A stretch of DNA of 64,000 bases from Aromatoleum evansii (GCF_012910805.1 NZ_WTVK01000024.1:1-64000); one strand, 5' to 3'. Shown: positions 8,070 through 18,105, counted from the first letter of the stretch. The notes: generated by a model from the letters alone, not told the origin. A program made the numbers and translations.

Positions 8070-11000
8070 TCACATTTGGACCACCTCCTTTCCCGGTTCG
8101 GGGGCGCGACGGCGTCGGCGCAACAGCAGGTAGACGGCCGGGATCACGAACATCGACAGCAGCGGCGCGGTGATCATGCCGCCCACCATGGGTGCGGCGA
8201 TGCGCTGCATGACTTCGGACCCCGTGCCACCCCCCCACATGATCGGGAGCAGCCCGGCGAGAATGACGGCGACGGTCATCGCCTTGGGGCGCACGCGCAG
8301 CACCGCGCCTTCGCGGATGGCCTCGAGCAGGTCGGCGGTGCCGGTCTTGCCCTGATCGATGCGATCGTCCCAGGCGCTTTTCAGGTAGAGCAGCATGATC
8401 ACGCCGAACTCGGCCGAGACGCCGGCGAGCGCTATGAAGCCGACGGCGCCGGCCACCGACAGGTTGTAGCCGAGCAGGTAGAGCAGCCAGATGCCGCCGA
8501 CCAGGGCGAAGGGCAGCGTTGCCATGATCAGCAGCGCCTCGTCGAAGCGCTTGAAGGTCAGGTACAGCAGCACAAAGATGATGAGCAGCGTGAACGGCAC
8601 CACCACCTGGAGTTTGGCCGTCGCCCGCTCCAGAAACTCGAACTGGCCCGACCACGAAATCGAATAGCCGGGCGGCGTCTTCACGTGTTCGGCCACCGCC
8701 CGCTGCATGTCGTGCACGGCCGAACGCAGGTCGCGCCCGCGGATATCCACATACACCCAGCCGGACAGACGCGCGTTCTCGCTCTTGAGCATCGGCGGGC
8801 CGTCCACCACCGCGACCTGCGCCACATCCGAGAGCAGGATGCGCGCGCCGCGCTCGGTGACGATCGGCAACGCCCGGATGCGTTCCACCGAGTCGCGGAT
8901 CTCGCGCGGGTAGCGCACGTTGATCGGGAAACGCGACAGGCCCTCGACCGTCTCGCCGATGTTCTCGCCGCCGATGGCCGACGCGACCACCGACTGCACG
9001 TCGGCGATGTTCATGCCGAAGCGCGCGGCGGCATCGCGGTCGATCTTGACGTCGATGTAGCGGCCGCCGGTGAGCCGCTCGGCGAGCGCCGACGAGACGC
9101 CGGGCACGTCCTTCAGCACGCGCTCAATGTCGGCGGTAATGCGGTCGATCTCGGCCAGGCTCGTGCCGGCCACTTTCACGCCGACCGGGCTCTTGATGCC
9201 GGTGGCCAGCATGTCGATGCGGTTGCGGATCGGTGGTACCCAGATGTTGGCCAGGCCCGGCACCTTCACGATGCGGTCGAGCTCGTCCACCAGCTTGTCC
9301 TGGGTCATGCCGGGTCGCCACTGCTCGCGGGGTTTGAACTGGATCGTCGTCTCGAACATTTCCAGCGGCGCCGGGTCGGTCGCCGTCTCGGCGCGTCCGG
9401 CCTTGCCGAACACGCTCGCCACCTCGGGCACGGTCTTGATCAGGCGGTCGGTCTGCTGCAGGAGCTCCGACGCCTTGCCGGCCGACAGCCCCGGCAGCGC
9501 CGAGGGCATGTAGAGCAGATCCCCTTCATCGAGCGGCGGCATGAACTCGCCGCCGATGTGCTGCAGCGGCCAGACGCTTCCGACCAGGATCAGGGCGGCG
9601 ACCGCCAGGGTCGTCTTGGGGACGCGCAGCACCGCATTCAGCAAGGGCTGATAGGCCGCGATCAGCAAGCGGTTGAGCGGGTTGCTCTGTTCGTCCGGAA
9701 TGCGTCCCCGGATCAGGTAGCCCATCAGCACCGGGATCAGCGTCACCGCCAGGCCGGCGGCCGCCGCCATGGCGTAGGTCTTGGTGAAGGCCAGCGGCGA
9801 GAACAGCCGCCCTTCCTGCGCTTCCAGCGTAAACACCGGGATGAAGGACAGGGTGATGATGAGCAGTGAGAAGAACAGCGCCGGGCCGACTTCGGCGGCC
9901 GAGTCGCCGATGACCCGCCAGTGCGCATCACCCGTCAGCGCGTGGTCTGGATGCTCGTGCTTCCACTGCTCGAGATGCTTGTGGGCGTTCTCGATCATCA
10001 CCACCGCCGCATCGACCATGGCGCCGATGGCGATGGCGATGCCGCCCAGCGACATGATGTTGGCGTTGACGCCTTGGTAGCGCATGACGATGAAGGCGGC
10101 AAGGATGCCGAGCGGCAGCGACACGATCGCGACGAAGGCCGAGCGCAGGTGGAACAGGAAGAGGAAGCAGACCACCGCGACGACGATGAACTCCTCGACC
10201 AGCTTGTGGGTGAGGTTATCCACCGCGCGCTCGATCAGGCCGGAACGGTCATAGACCGGCACGATCTCGACGCCCGCGGGCAGGCTCGATTGCAGCGTCT
10301 CAAGCTTAGCTTTGACCGCGGCGATCGTCTCCAAGGCGTTCTTGCCGGTGCGCATGACGATGACGCCGCCGGCGACTTCGCCTTCGCCGTCGAGCTCGCT
10401 GATGCCGCGCCGCATCTCCGGCCCGACCTGCATTCGCGCGACGTTGCCCAGGCGTACCGACACGCCGGCGTCGGTCGTCATCAGCGGGATCTTGCGGAAG
10501 TCGTCCAGCGATTGCAGGTATCCCGAGGCGCGCACCATGTATTCGGCCTCGCCAAGCTCCAGCACCGAACCGCCGTTCTCCTGGTTGGCCTTCTGGATCG
10601 CGTCCACGACGGTGCCGTGCGGCAGGTTGTAGGCACGCAGCTTGTCGGGGTCGAGCACGACCTGGTATTGCTTGACCATGCCGCCGATCGAAGCCACTTC
10701 GGCGACGTTGGGCACGGCCTTCAGCTCGTATTTCAGGAACCAGTCCTGCAGCGCACGCAACTGGGCCAGATCATGCTGGCCCGTGCGATCGACCAGCGCG
10801 TATTCATAGACCCAGCCTACGCCGGTGGCGTCCGGCCCGAGCGAGGCCTTTGCGCTCGTCGGCAGGCGCGACTGCACCTGGTTCAGGTATTCGAGGACGC
10901 GCGAGCGCGCCCAGTAGAGGTCGGTGCCATCGTCGAACAGCACATAGACGAAGGAGTCGCCGAAGAACGAGAAGCCGCGCACCGCCTTGGCGCCCGGCAC

Positions 11001-11225
11001 CGACAGCATGGTCGTGGTGAGCGGGTAGGTGACCTGGTTCTCGACGATCTGCGGCGCCTGGCCCGGGTAGGTCGTGCGGATGATGACCTGCACGTCGGAG
11101 AGATCGGGCAGCGCATCGAGCGGGGTCTTGCCCACCGACCAGACGCCCCAGGCTGCCACCATCGCGGTGGCCAGCAGCACCAGGAAGCGGTTTTCGATCG
11201 ACCAGCGAATGAGCCGGGCGATCAT
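8070..11225 (-). CDS. cusA: Cus-type RND copper/silver efflux pump
   Basis: 1051 residues, the normal length for heavy-metal RND pumps. The N-terminus ([20 protein letters not shown]) is transmembrane helix 1, TM4 carries [19 protein letters not shown] with the proton-relay Asp, and 12 helices in two halves are expected. The three Met residues that bind Cu(I) in E. coli CusA are matched by [20 protein letters not shown] and [12 protein letters not shown]. It exports Cu(I)/Ag(I) from the periplasm with CusB and CusC. The ATG at 11225 overlaps the cusB stop (ATGA), indicating translational coupling; the longer upstream frame is rejected. Confidence 0.93.
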   Translation of the reverse strand: MIARLIRWSIENRFLVLLATAMVAAWGVWSVGKTPLDALPDLSDVQVIIRTTYPGQAPQIVENQVTYPLTTTMLSVPGAKAVRGFSFFGDSFVYVLFDDGTDLYWARSRVLEYLNQVQSRLPTSAKASLGPDATGVGWVYEYALVDRTGQHDLAQLRALQDWFLKYELKAVPNVAEVASIGGMVKQYQVVLDPDKLRAYNLPHGTVVDAIQKANQENGGSVLELGEAEYMVRASGYLQSLDDFRKIPLMTTDAGVSVRLGNVARMQVGPEMRRGISELDGEGEVAGGVIVMRTGKNALETIAAVKAKLETLQSSLPAGVEIVPVYDRSGLIERAVDNLTHKLVEEFIVVAVVCFLFLFHLRSAFVAIVSLPLGILAAFIVMRYQGVNANIMSLGGIAIAIGAMVDAAVVMIENAHKHLEQWKHEHPDHALTGDAHWRVIGDSAAEVGPALFFSLLIITLSFIPVFTLEAQEGRLFSPLAFTKTYAMAAAAGLAVTLIPVLMGYLIRGRIPDEQSNPLNRLLIAAYQPLLNAVLRVPKTTLAVAALILVGSVWPLQHIGGEFMPPLDEGDLLYMPSALPGLSAGKASELLQQTDRLIKTVPEVASVFGKAGRAETATDPAPLEMFETTIQFKPREQWRPGMTQDKLVDELDRIVKVPGLANIWVPPIRNRIDMLATGIKSPVGVKVAGTSLAEIDRITADIERVLKDVPGVSSALAERLTGGRYIDVKIDRDAAARFGMNIADVQSVVASAIGGENIGETVEGLSRFPINVRYPREIRDSVERIRALPIVTERGARILLSDVAQVAVVDGPPMLKSENARLSGWVYVDIRGRDLRSAVHDMQRAVAEHVKTPPGYSISWSGQFEFLERATAKLQVVVPFTLLIIFVLLYLTFKRFDEALLIMATLPFALVGGIWLLYLLGYNLSVAGAVGFIALAGVSAEFGVIMLLYLKSAWDDRIDQGKTGTADLLEAIREGAVLRVRPKAMTVAVILAGLLPIMWGGGTGSEVMQRIAAPMVGGMITAPLLSMFVIPAVYLLLRRRRRAPEPGKEVVQM

Positions 11226-12793
11226 GGCCTCTGCTCCATCGCGCCCTTCGGCTCGATGCGGGTCAGCACCGGCAGGCCATCCTTGGTCATCATGAACGCG
11301 AAGGCCACCGACTGGCCGAGCTTCAACCCTGGCGGCAAACCGGTCGCCGGCACGCCGAACTCCATCGTCATCGCGCCCCACTGCAACGACGGAATGGGGC
11401 CGTGGGACAGCGTGACGGCATCCTTGCCGATGGCTTCGATCCTGGCTTCGCCGCGGTGCTCGACCGGCGCGGCGAGCTGCGCCGGGGGGCTGCCCTCCAT
11501 GCGAGTGGTCGTCGCCTTGAGGCTGGCCTCGGAATCCACCAGGAACTGGCCCGATACCACCACCTTCTGGCCGGCCTCCAGGCCATGCTTGATCTCGGTC
11601 TGGCCGTCCGCCTCGATGCCGATGTCGACATCCACCGGACGGAACTTGCCGTCGACTTCAGCCAGCATCACCACCGTGCGCTTGCCGGTCTGGATGATCG
11701 CTTCGGTCGGCACCATCAGCCCCTCCTCGGTCCGGGCGCCCAGGAGCACGCTGACGAACATCCCCGGCGCCAGTTGCGCGCCGGGGTTGGCCACGAGGTT
11801 GACGAGCTCCACCCGCGCCTTGAGGGTGCGCGTGGCCGGGTTAACGTCGGGCAGGATCGCCTGCACCTTGCCCTTGAACACGGTGCCGGGCAGCGCCGGG
11901 GAGCGCGCTTCCACGCCAGCCCCCGGGCGCAGCAGTCCGGCCTGGCTCTCGGGGATTTCGGAGTTGGCCCAGACGGTGGACAGCCCGTTGATGCGGAACA
12001 GGGTCGCGCCCGGCATCACCGTCATGCCCTCGCGCGCCATCAACTCGGTGACGACTCCGCCGATGGGCGCCGTGAGGGTGATGCGCGGCTGCACGCGGCC
12101 GGCGACCTCGACCCGGCGGATCTGCTCGTCGCTCATGCCGACCTGACGCATGCGTTGACGGGCGCCATCGATCAGCCCGGCCAGATCGCTGCCCTGCAGG
12201 CGACGCACCGACAGGAACTCCTCCTGGGCGGCGACCCAGTCCGGCACGTAGAGGTCGGCCAGCGGCTGGCCCTTGGCGACCTGGTCGAGCGTGGCGCGCA
12301 CATAGAGGCGCTCGACGTAGCCAGTGGCCCGCGCCTGCACGAGTGCCTGGTCGCGCTCGTTGAAGGCGATGCTGCCGGCGGCCTCGACCTGCGGCGAAAG
12401 CGTGCCCCGCCTCACCTCGGCGGTGCGCACCCCCAGGTTCTGCTGCACCCGGGCACTCACCGTCACCTGGCTTTGGTCACCGTCGCCGTCGGCATGGACC
12501 GGCACCAGTTGCATGTCCATGAAGGGCGACTTGCCCGGCTTGTCGAACTTCTGCCCCGGTACCATCGGGTCGTGCCAGTACAGCACCTTCTTGCCGGTGG
12601 ACGGATCGATGTCACCGGCCTGCGTCGGGGCGGCCGCGCCTGCCGAACCGGACCCGGCGCCTGCGGCGCTGCTCGCGTGGTCCATGCCACGTTGCATGCC
12701 GAGGGCGTACAGGCCATAGCCGCCGGCAGCGAGTACGCCGGCGAGGAGGAGGCCGATCACGAAGGGTTTGAGTTTCATAGGGTGGTTTTCCAT
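11222..12793 (-). CDS. cusB: CusB-like periplasmic adaptor with C-terminal CusF domain
   Basis: 523 residues. One N-terminal membrane anchor ([20 protein letters not shown]) leads to a heavy-metal-binding segment, YWHDPMVPG...[11 protein letters not shown], followed by HlyD-type lipoyl/hairpin/beta-barrel domains. The last 75 residues are a second module, [20 protein letters not shown] and WGAMTMEF, which is a CusF domain fused to the adaptor. The adaptor links CusA to CusC and passes metal to the pump. An alternative start is the Met at 12778. The gene lies 7 bp after cusC and overlaps cusA by 4 bp. Confidence 0.9.
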   Translation of the reverse strand: MENHPMKLKPFVIGLLLAGVLAAGGYGLYALGMQRGMDHASSAAGAGSGSAGAAAPTQAGDIDPSTGKKVLYWHDPMVPGQKFDKPGKSPFMDMQLVPVHADGDGDQSQVTVSARVQQNLGVRTAEVRRGTLSPQVEAAGSIAFNERDQALVQARATGYVERLYVRATLDQVAKGQPLADLYVPDWVAAQEEFLSVRRLQGSDLAGLIDGARQRMRQVGMSDEQIRRVEVAGRVQPRITLTAPIGGVVTELMAREGMTVMPGATLFRINGLSTVWANSEIPESQAGLLRPGAGVEARSPALPGTVFKGKVQAILPDVNPATRTLKARVELVNLVANPGAQLAPGMFVSVLLGARTEEGLMVPTEAIIQTGKRTVVMLAEVDGKFRPVDVDIGIEADGQTEIKHGLEAGQKVVVSGQFLVDSEASLKATTTRMEGSPPAQLAAPVEHRGEARIEAIGKDAVTLSHGPIPSLQWGAMTMEFGVPATGLPPGLKLGQSVAFAFMMTKDGLPVLTRIEPKGAMEQRP

Positions 12794-12800
12794 GGCAGGC

Positions 12801-14096
12801 TCAAGGACGGGGCGTTGCGACGTCGCGGTCGGCCGGGAGCAGGTAGTTGAGTTGCGCCCACAGGCGCGCGGTGTCCAGTTCGAGGCGCAGGCGCTTCAGA
12901 CGCGTGTCGATTTCGTTGCGACGGGCGTCGAGCACCGCGGAGAGGTTCACCGTGCCGCCGCGGTAGCCGGCCATCGCCGCACGAGTGCGCTCCGCGGCCA
13001 GCGGGATCAGCGAGTCGTCGTAGCGTGTCAGGCGCGCCCGGTTGCTCTGCCATTCCTGCAGCATCGCGCGGGCCTCGGCGACGTGTTCGCGCGACGCTTC
13101 TTCGCGCTGGGCGCGCATCTGCTCGCCGACGGCGAGCTTCGCGGCGAGTTCACGGTCCTGGCGATTCTTCTGATCCCATTGCAGCGGAATCGAGACGTTG
13201 ATCGAGACCATGTTCGAGAATGCGGGACCGCGTTGGCTGAACATCAGCTCCGCGCTCCAGTCCGCCTGCTTGTTGGCGCGCGCAAGTTGCACCTCGGCGT
13301 CGGCGATTTCTTCCTGCTTGCTCATCACCCGGATCTGCGGATGGTGGGCAAGGCGCGCATCGAGATCCACCGCGCTCAGGCGGACGGCGTCGGTCGGCGG
13401 GAGCCCGCCCAAGGGCAGGTTGGCGTCGTCGCCGATCCAGCGCGCCAACCGCATCCGGACCGTTGCGACCTGTGTTTCTGCCTCGGCGATACGGTCTTCG
13501 ATCTGCGCCACGGAAGCGCGTGCCGCGAAGACGTCGGCCTGGGATCCCTTCGCGCCGCGGTACGCGGCATCGGCTGCCGCGATCTGCAAACTAGCCTCGT
13601 CGCGCTGGCTAACCAGGATCTCGCGCGTGCGCTCGAGGTAGTGGCGGTCCAGCCAGGCCAGCGCCGTGTCGCGCTGCAGGTTGGACAAGGCCAGTACTCC
13701 AGCGGCCTGCGCCGCCTCGGCTTCGCGCTCGAAGCGCGCCGCGCGCGCCTTGCGCTTGTCTTCGCGCGTGAATTCCTGTGCCACCCCGATCGAGCGCATG
13801 GTCATGAAATCGCGTGTGAGGCTGAACCGGTCAGGGCCGCCGACCGGCAGATTGTTGATCCCGGCCTTGAGCATCGGATCAGGCAACTGGGCGGCCGCTA
13901 TCGCCATTTCGCGGGCGGCGGTGGCGGAGGCGCCCTGGGCGGCGAGTTGGCGCGAACGGTCCTGCGCCAGGCGCAGCGCCTGGTCGAAATCCAGCACGTT
14001 GTCGGCATGAGCGCCCAGGGCGGTGATGCCGAGGGCCAAGGCGATGGCGTGCGCGACGACACGCCTCCGCGAGAAGCGGAATGAGTCAGAAAACAT
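12801..14096 (-). CDS. cusC: CusC-like TolC-family outer-membrane channel
   Basis: 431 residues with a signal peptide (VVAHAIALALGITALGAHAD) and two TolC-type OEP repeats of long amphipathic helices: ALRLAQDRSRQLAAQGASAT, LPDPMLKAGINNLPVGGPD and VSINVSIPLQW followed by RQDRELAAKL. It forms the outer-membrane duct of the CusABC pump. No lipobox Cys is apparent at the cleavage site. It is the first structural gene of the minus-strand cus operon and is followed 7 bp later by cusB. Confidence 0.88.
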   Translation of the reverse strand: MFSDSFRFSRRRVVAHAIALALGITALGAHADNVLDFDQALRLAQDRSRQLAAQGASATAAREMAIAAAQLPDPMLKAGINNLPVGGPDRFSLTRDFMTMRSIGVAQEFTREDKRKARAARFEREAEAAQAAGVLALSNLQRDTALAWLDRHYLERTREILVSQRDEASLQIAAADAAYRGAKGSQADVFAARASVAQIEDRIAEAETQVATVRMRLARWIGDDANLPLGGLPPTDAVRLSAVDLDARLAHHPQIRVMSKQEEIADAEVQLARANKQADWSAELMFSQRGPAFSNMVSINVSIPLQWDQKNRQDRELAAKLAVGEQMRAQREEASREHVAEARAMLQEWQSNRARLTRYDDSLIPLAAERTRAAMAGYRGGTVNLSAVLDARRNEIDTRLKRLRLELDTARLWAQLNYLLPADRDVATPRP

Positions 14097-14231
14097 CAGA
14101 GCTCCAGACAGGGGAACGAGTCAGCTCGGGATAAATCCCGCCGCCGGCGAGTCGAAACTCGCAAGCACGGACGAGCGGAACCGATGCGCCGGACGACCGC
14201 TCAGGTCGTCAGCGCAGCGTCGTCTGGAGGA

Positions 14232-14702
14232 TCAATGTCGGAAGCAGCAGTGCAGGATGGCGTGCGGCGGGGAGGTGGCAGCGAGTAGGCTGGCCGCCGC
14301 TGCGGCGGGCCGGGTCGGCCCGGTCGGCTCCGGCAAGAGGGGGAGGGTATAAAGGTTGGAAAGCACTACCGCAGGCACCGTCGGTGTCTGCGTCTGATCG
14401 CTCTGCTGGCCGAAATGAACCTGTTCGACGCAGAGGTTGGGATTATCGGGGTCCGCCTGACCCATCTCGGGACATCCGGGCGCCATGTCCACGACCGGCG
14501 TTGTCGTCTCGGATCCTGCCATGGCCGTGTCCGCGCCGGCCGGACTACCCTTCGAACCCATGGTCGGCATCGCCGACCGCTCGCTGAACTCGGCCGACGA
14601 CAGTTGCGGGCACGCGTAAGCCGCGAGCGCCATTTGCGAAAACAGCAGAATGCCAATCAACAGCTGGCAAACCGATCGTTTGACGCGCCGGATCATGGTC
14701 AA
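14232..14702 (-). CDS. secreted Cys-containing protein of the cus cluster
   Basis: 156 residues. A signal peptide (LLIGILLFSQMALAAYACPQ) is followed by a low-complexity Pro/Thr/Ser region with PGCPEMG and LCVEQVHF, and a C-terminal HAILHCCFRH. The ATG overlaps the stop of the MerR-type regulator by 4 bp (ATGA), so the two are translationally coupled. I do not recognise a named family. Location and Cys/His content suggest periplasmic copper contact, but that is inference. Confidence 0.7.
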   Translation of the reverse strand: MTMIRRVKRSVCQLLIGILLFSQMALAAYACPQLSSAEFSERSAMPTMGSKGSPAGADTAMAGSETTTPVVDMAPGCPEMGQADPDNPNLCVEQVHFGQQSDQTQTPTVPAVVLSNLYTLPLLPEPTGPTRPAAAAASLLAATSPPHAILHCCFRH

Positions 14703-15205
14703 TGCTCCACCGCGTCGGCGTGGGCAGGTCGCTCGGCACCGGACGCCGTCCGAAGGCGCACCTGCGGTCCACCCGCCGGGGCTTCCGCAACGGGGTCCGT
14801 CGTCAACGCCGCGATGATCGGACAGGCCTGCGACTGCGGCGCCCGGGCACAGCAGGAAACCAGTCCCTCCAGCGCGGAAGCCATCGCTTCCAGCCGGCCG
14901 ATGCGCTCCCGAATCTCGGCGGCGCGCCGCCTGGTCACTTCGCGCACGTGTACCTGGTCGCGTTCGGCACTCAATGACACCAGTTCGGCGACATCATCGA
15001 GCGAAAACCCCAGTTCCTGCGCCCGCTTGATGAAGCGCAGGCGTTGCACGTCGTCCGCCGAATATTCCCGGAATCCGCCCGCCACGCGCTGCGGCTCGTG
15101 CAGCAAGCCGCGCCTTTGGTAATAACGCACGGCCTCCACCCCGACACCGGCGGCGTCGGCGATTTTGCGGATGGTGAAGGCACGGGTAGGCACGGGCGGA
15201 ATCAA
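14699..15205 (-). CDS. MerR-family metal-responsive regulator
   Basis: 168 residues. The N-terminal winged helix (FTIRKIADAAGVGVEAVRYY, QRRGLLHEPQR, GGFREYSADDVQRLRFIKRA) is typical MerR, followed by a dimerisation helix. The metal-binding loop reads CCARAPQSQACP, giving the 9-residue Cys spacing of MerR rather than CueR. The MerR Cys near position 79 is not seen. The inducer is therefore uncertain (copper, or a thiophilic metal). The start is a TTG at 15205 or a GTG at 15193. A dyad at 15210-15233 immediately upstream is a likely operator. Confidence 0.88.
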   Translation of the reverse strand: MIPPVPTRAFTIRKIADAAGVGVEAVRYYQRRGLLHEPQRVAGGFREYSADDVQRLRFIKRAQELGFSLDDVAELVSLSAERDQVHVREVTRRRAAEIRERIGRLEAMASALEGLVSCCARAPQSQACPIIAALTTDPVAEAPAGGPQVRLRTASGAERPAHADAVEH

Positions 15206-15209
15206 CCAA

Positions 15210-15233
15210 AACTCAGTTTGATGCTACGGAGTT
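15210..15233. promoter_or_regulatory. putative MerR-type operator
   Basis: The minus strand reads AACTCCGTAG-CATC-AAACTGAGTT, an imperfect dyad with AACTC/GAGTT ends like known MerR-family operators. It abuts the regulator start codon, suggesting autoregulation and control of the downstream secreted protein and cusCBA. Confidence 0.5.
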
Positions 15234-15652
15234 TAGTGCCGGTGAATGTCCATGTCCACAAGGGAATCGGTGCAGCTCAAGTTGGCCCCCGGCACCGTGG
15301 CCAACCCCGCGCCAATGCCAGATTCATCGACAGCATGTTCGCCACTGCCATTGCGCTTTCCTTCAGCGTGAGGCCGCACCGGATGCCACACCATCTGGGG
15401 TGCTGCTGCCGCATCCCGAGATCCATCATCTGGCTGCATCGGCCCGTAATGATCCAGCATGGACTGGCGCTGCTTGAGTCGCTCTCGGGTGAACTGCCCG
15501 CTTCCCGGCGCAATCGTACCCTCGAACCTCGATTTCGCCTCCGGCCCCTACATCGAGCGTGATTTCGCGATTACCGAGTTGGGATTATTGGATTACCGCT
15601 GACACATAGGCGAAGTGGCAGTGACGCTCGCGGTGGGCGTCCAAGCGGTGGT
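15234..15652. other. gap without a supported gene
   Basis: Minus-strand frames near 15277-15513 contain Met/His/Gln-rich fragments (QRQSMLDHYGPMQPDDG) but are broken and have no recognisable start. They may be the remains of a small metal-responsive gene; no gene is called. Confidence 0.4.
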
Positions 15653-16165
15653 CTACTGACGCTGCCCCTCCAGTAGCGCGACCACATCCCACCGCTTCAG
15701 TGTTCGCGCCAGCCAGAGGACATCGTGGCCGTCCGTATCGAGCAAGTCTCGTCTCGCTCCGCCGATTAGTAGGTACCGAACGACCGAGGTGTGGCCCTTA
15801 TAAACGGCCCAAAACAGCGGCCACTCCCCCTCCACCGTGCGACTGTCAGGGTTGGCGCCGCGGCCGATCAGGAACGAGACGATATCCGCGTGTCCATTGA
15901 AGGCTGCCCAAAAAATCGGCGTCCAACCCCGATAGTCGGCCAGGTCGATGGAAGCCCCCCGCGCCAGCAAGCTGTCGACGACTCCCCATTGACGACCATG
16001 CACCGCGTGAAACAACGCACTGCAACCTTCGACATCCCGACACTCGCAGGACAATCCGTCGTCAAGTAAACGACAAACGTCCTGCACATTGCCTGCACGG
16101 ATTGCGTCGAGGAGGGCAGTTGTCATACGAGCGGTACTCGATGCGCTGTGAGTCGAGTCATTCAT
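15653..16165 (-). CDS. ankyrin-repeat protein (copy 2)
   Basis: 170 residues, a clear paralogue of the protein at 66-572: same length and start (MND), with the same GWTP(L/I)FWAAFNGHADIVSFL and GEWPLFWAVYKGHT repeats and LWLARTLKRWD C-terminus. Divergence is concentrated in the first two repeats (CSALFHAVHGRQWGVVDSLL). It is cytoplasmic, with a predicted protein-interaction role and unknown partner. The two copies are in opposite orientation and bound the 15-kb segment that holds the first cus operon. Confidence 0.85.
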   Translation of the reverse strand: MNDSTHSASSTARMTTALLDAIRAGNVQDVCRLLDDGLSCECRDVEGCSALFHAVHGRQWGVVDSLLARGASIDLADYRGWTPIFWAAFNGHADIVSFLIGRGANPDSRTVEGEWPLFWAVYKGHTSVVRYLLIGGARRDLLDTDGHDVLWLARTLKRWDVVALLEGQRQ

Positions 16166-16465
16166 CGGTGCGATACCCGCGCCCGTTCCTTTCGGGGGCG
16201 ATTGTCCGACAGGCCGTGATGTGTTTCGCCTCCCGCAACTTGATGCACATCAGCAGCCTGTCGGGCAGGCGGGATGGCACGCACGCTTAAGGCGAGATTC
16301 GTCAGGGTCTCGCCGAAAGGCGAGCTGGGAGCCCTGGAACGGCTTCGACATGAAAAGCCGGTCCGATTTGACGCTCGCAAGCGAGAAAGTGGCCACGGCA
16401 CACCAACCGGAGAAAGGTGCTCGGCGCGCCACTTACGTCTATCAACTGCCGGTTAATGAAGAAAC
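16166..16465. other. gap without a supported gene
   Basis: Short overlapping frames on both strands here show no recognisable protein features. The stretch ends at the terminator hairpin of the solitary copK. Confidence 0.4.
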
Positions 16466-16493
16466 GGCCTGCGGTGCCGGGGGCGCCCAGGCC
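16466..16493 (-). terminator. terminator after solitary copK
   Basis: GGCCTG/CAGGCC hairpin. On the minus strand it is followed by a T-rich stretch (GTTTCTTCATT), just beyond the copK stop at 16525. Confidence 0.6.
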
Positions 16494-16524
16494 ATTGGAC
16501 TTGCACTGCGATTGAATTGCAGTG

Positions 16525-16806
16525 TCAGCGACCGCCGCGATTCGGATGTAGCGCCCTTTCAAGTCGCCAGATCTCATCGCCCTTCATCATAATCTTCTGG
16601 CCATCTTTCGTTTCCATCACGTGACCTTCCTCCATTCTTGCGACCCGGCCGAATTTGTTTTCCATGGCCATTTTGCCGTCCTTGAACACGTACACGGTTG
16701 ATCCATCTTTGAGTTGATATGACTTCTCGACCGTGCTTTGGTCCACAGCAAAGACCGATGCTGCCAACAGCGCGGACACTGCCGCGACCGCGATTTTCAT
16801 ACGCAT
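16525..16806 (-). CDS. copK: CopK-family protein (copy 2, solitary)
   Basis: 93 residues. A signal peptide (VAAVSALLAASVFAVDQ) is followed by QLKDGSTVYVFKDGKMAMEN, the MEEGHVMETKDGQKIMMKGD segment and a C-terminal LHPNRGGR. The Met ligand positions of CopK are retained. Unlike the other three close copies it has no czcE-like gene directly upstream and no CusR-like box within the preceding 300 bp, so it may be expressed differently. GAGGAG precedes the start. Confidence 0.88.
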   Translation of the reverse strand: MRMKIAVAAVSALLAASVFAVDQSTVEKSYQLKDGSTVYVFKDGKMAMENKFGRVARMEEGHVMETKDGQKIMMKGDEIWRLERALHPNRGGR

Positions 16807-17114
16807 GATAGGCTCCTCTCGTTAATGTCGCCTCAGCGGGCGAAGCGGTTAGAATGGTGATGCAAAGGTTATTTTGATATCGCCGAACCCGAGTGGGCCT
16901 CGCAAAACCGACTACAAGCAGCCTTATTGACCGTGGGGGGATGGTTGACTGCCCCTGAAAACCGAAATTCTCGGGCGCTTCAAGCGTCCGGATCAAGCCT
17001 GTTAGATCGTCGTAAAATCATGAACAGGCGGCTGATTCTTACTACAGTATGCATCCGCATGAACCTGCCGTAGGCTCTACGATTGCTAACAACCAGTTAT
17101 CCCGGAGGCGGGAT
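16807..17114. other. gap without a supported gene
   Basis: No gene is supported. The position where a czcE-like partner would be expected upstream of the solitary copK holds only non-coding-looking sequence with frequent stops. Confidence 0.4.
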
Positions 17115-17135
17115 GCGTGGTTCAGTAACCCACGC
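17115..17135 (-). terminator. hairpin after copK copy 3
   Basis: GCGTGGTT-CAGT-AACCCACGC folds into a hairpin with a one-base bulge, 16 bp beyond the copK stop at 17151. It has no T tract. Confidence 0.4.
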
Positions 17136-17150
17136 TCGTGACAATGAGAC

Positions 17151-17432
17151 CTAGCTGCCGCCACGTTCGCGATGCAACTCCCTCTCAAGCCGCCAGATTT
17201 CGTTACCCTTCATCATGATCTTCTTACCATCCTTCGTTTCCATGGCATGGTCTTCCTTCATTGTGACAAACTGCCCGAATTTGTCTTCCATAGCCATCTT
17301 GCCATCCTTAAATACGTACACCGTTGATCCGTCCTTTAGTGAGTAGGACTTCTCAATATTTCCCTCGTCAACGGCGAATGCGGATGCTGCGATCAGGGTC
17401 GAAGCAAGTGCGATAGCAGTCTTCGTGAGCAT
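17151..17432 (-). CDS. copK: CopK-family protein (copy 3)
   Basis: 93 residues. A signal peptide (IALASTLIAASAFAVDEG) precedes SLKDGSTVYVFKDGKMAMED and the METKDGKKIMMKGNEIWRLE core, ending LHRERGGS. All Met positions of the copper site are kept, but the C-terminal His is reduced to LHRE. The start is preceded by TAGGAGGAG. It is the second gene of a czcE-like/copK pair, 102 bp after its partner. Confidence 0.9.
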   Translation of the reverse strand: MLTKTAIALASTLIAASAFAVDEGNIEKSYSLKDGSTVYVFKDGKMAMEDKFGQFVTMKEDHAMETKDGKKIMMKGNEIWRLERELHRERGGS

Positions 17433-17534
17433 GATTGGCTCCTCCTAGGTGTGGGGCGGTTCAAACGCGAGCCCAGTGCCGGTGCGCGTACGTTTCTCGG
17501 TCGCGTACCGAATTTTTGACCGTCTGCTTGAACC

Positions 17535-17924
17535 CTAGCGACCTCCCTGATACATCGGATTTTCATCCACGTAGACAGTAACCCCCTCTGTGCCAGGAAT
17601 GGCCTTTGCAAGCGAAAAGCTGGCTGTCCCGAACGTGTCGAAGGTCCAGTTAGCGGTCTTTTCTGCCATGCGAATCGCGACGGTTTCAAGCCGTACCACA
17701 TTGATATGGCGTTTGACCTTATCGATTATGACTTCCCGAGTTGGCATGGCAGACGATGCATAACCGTAGCGGGCGAGTTGCTGTTCGGTCGGTTGGCTGG
17801 AAAATGCTGCAACATGTCCGCACCAGTGAGTGGCGCTTTTTTCCGAACAGTCTTCATGTGCGAATGCGCCAGAGGCCGCAGTGAGTAGACCTGAAGCGAG
17901 GACAAGCCGCGTCAACGTTTTCAT
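17535..17924 (-). CDS. CzcE-family periplasmic metal-binding protein (copy 2)
   Basis: 129 residues from the ATG at 17924 (ACGAGGA upstream); a longer in-frame ATG at 18008 would bury the signal peptide and is rejected. The signal peptide (LVLASGLLTAASGAFAHEDC) is followed by a core with INVVRLETVAIRMAEKTANW and VTVYVDENPMYQGG. This copy has two Cys (EDCSEK and HWCGHV) absent from the other two copies, a possible difference in metal ligands or a disulfide. A dyad box starts 98 bp upstream. Confidence 0.85.
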   Translation of the reverse strand: MKTLTRLVLASGLLTAASGAFAHEDCSEKSATHWCGHVAAFSSQPTEQQLARYGYASSAMPTREVIIDKVKRHINVVRLETVAIRMAEKTANWTFDTFGTASFSLAKAIPGTEGVTVYVDENPMYQGGR

Positions 17925-18021
17925 AGTGCATCCTCGTGCCTGACGACGTTCAATTGCTCGCGCGCAAGCAATCATGAACCAATGATAGACGGCAGTCTCT
18001 GACGGCAAAGTGACGTGGTGA

Positions 18022-18035
18022 TTACGTCTACGTCA
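18022..18035. promoter_or_regulatory. CusR-like box
   Basis: TTACGTCTACGTCA: TTAC-N6-GTCA, one mismatch from the TTAC-N6-GTAA dyad, exactly 98 bp from the czcE-like start at 17924. Confidence 0.6.
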
Positions 18036-18105
18036 CTTCCGATTATTGCGAAAACTGGGGTGAGATCCGAGGGGCGCGAATCATCACCCATTTGCTTGAA
18101 AACGA

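Noticed and set aside
8076-9869. Long His/Gln/Arg-rich open frame antisense to cusA
   Set aside because: Composition is typical of a high-GC antisense frame, no domain is recognisable, and it lies wholly within a certain gene.
16930-16985. Possible Tn3-type inverted-repeat end (CCCCTGAAAACCGAAA)
   Set aside because: Only partial resemblance, no matching partner repeat and no transposase or resolvase gene was found.
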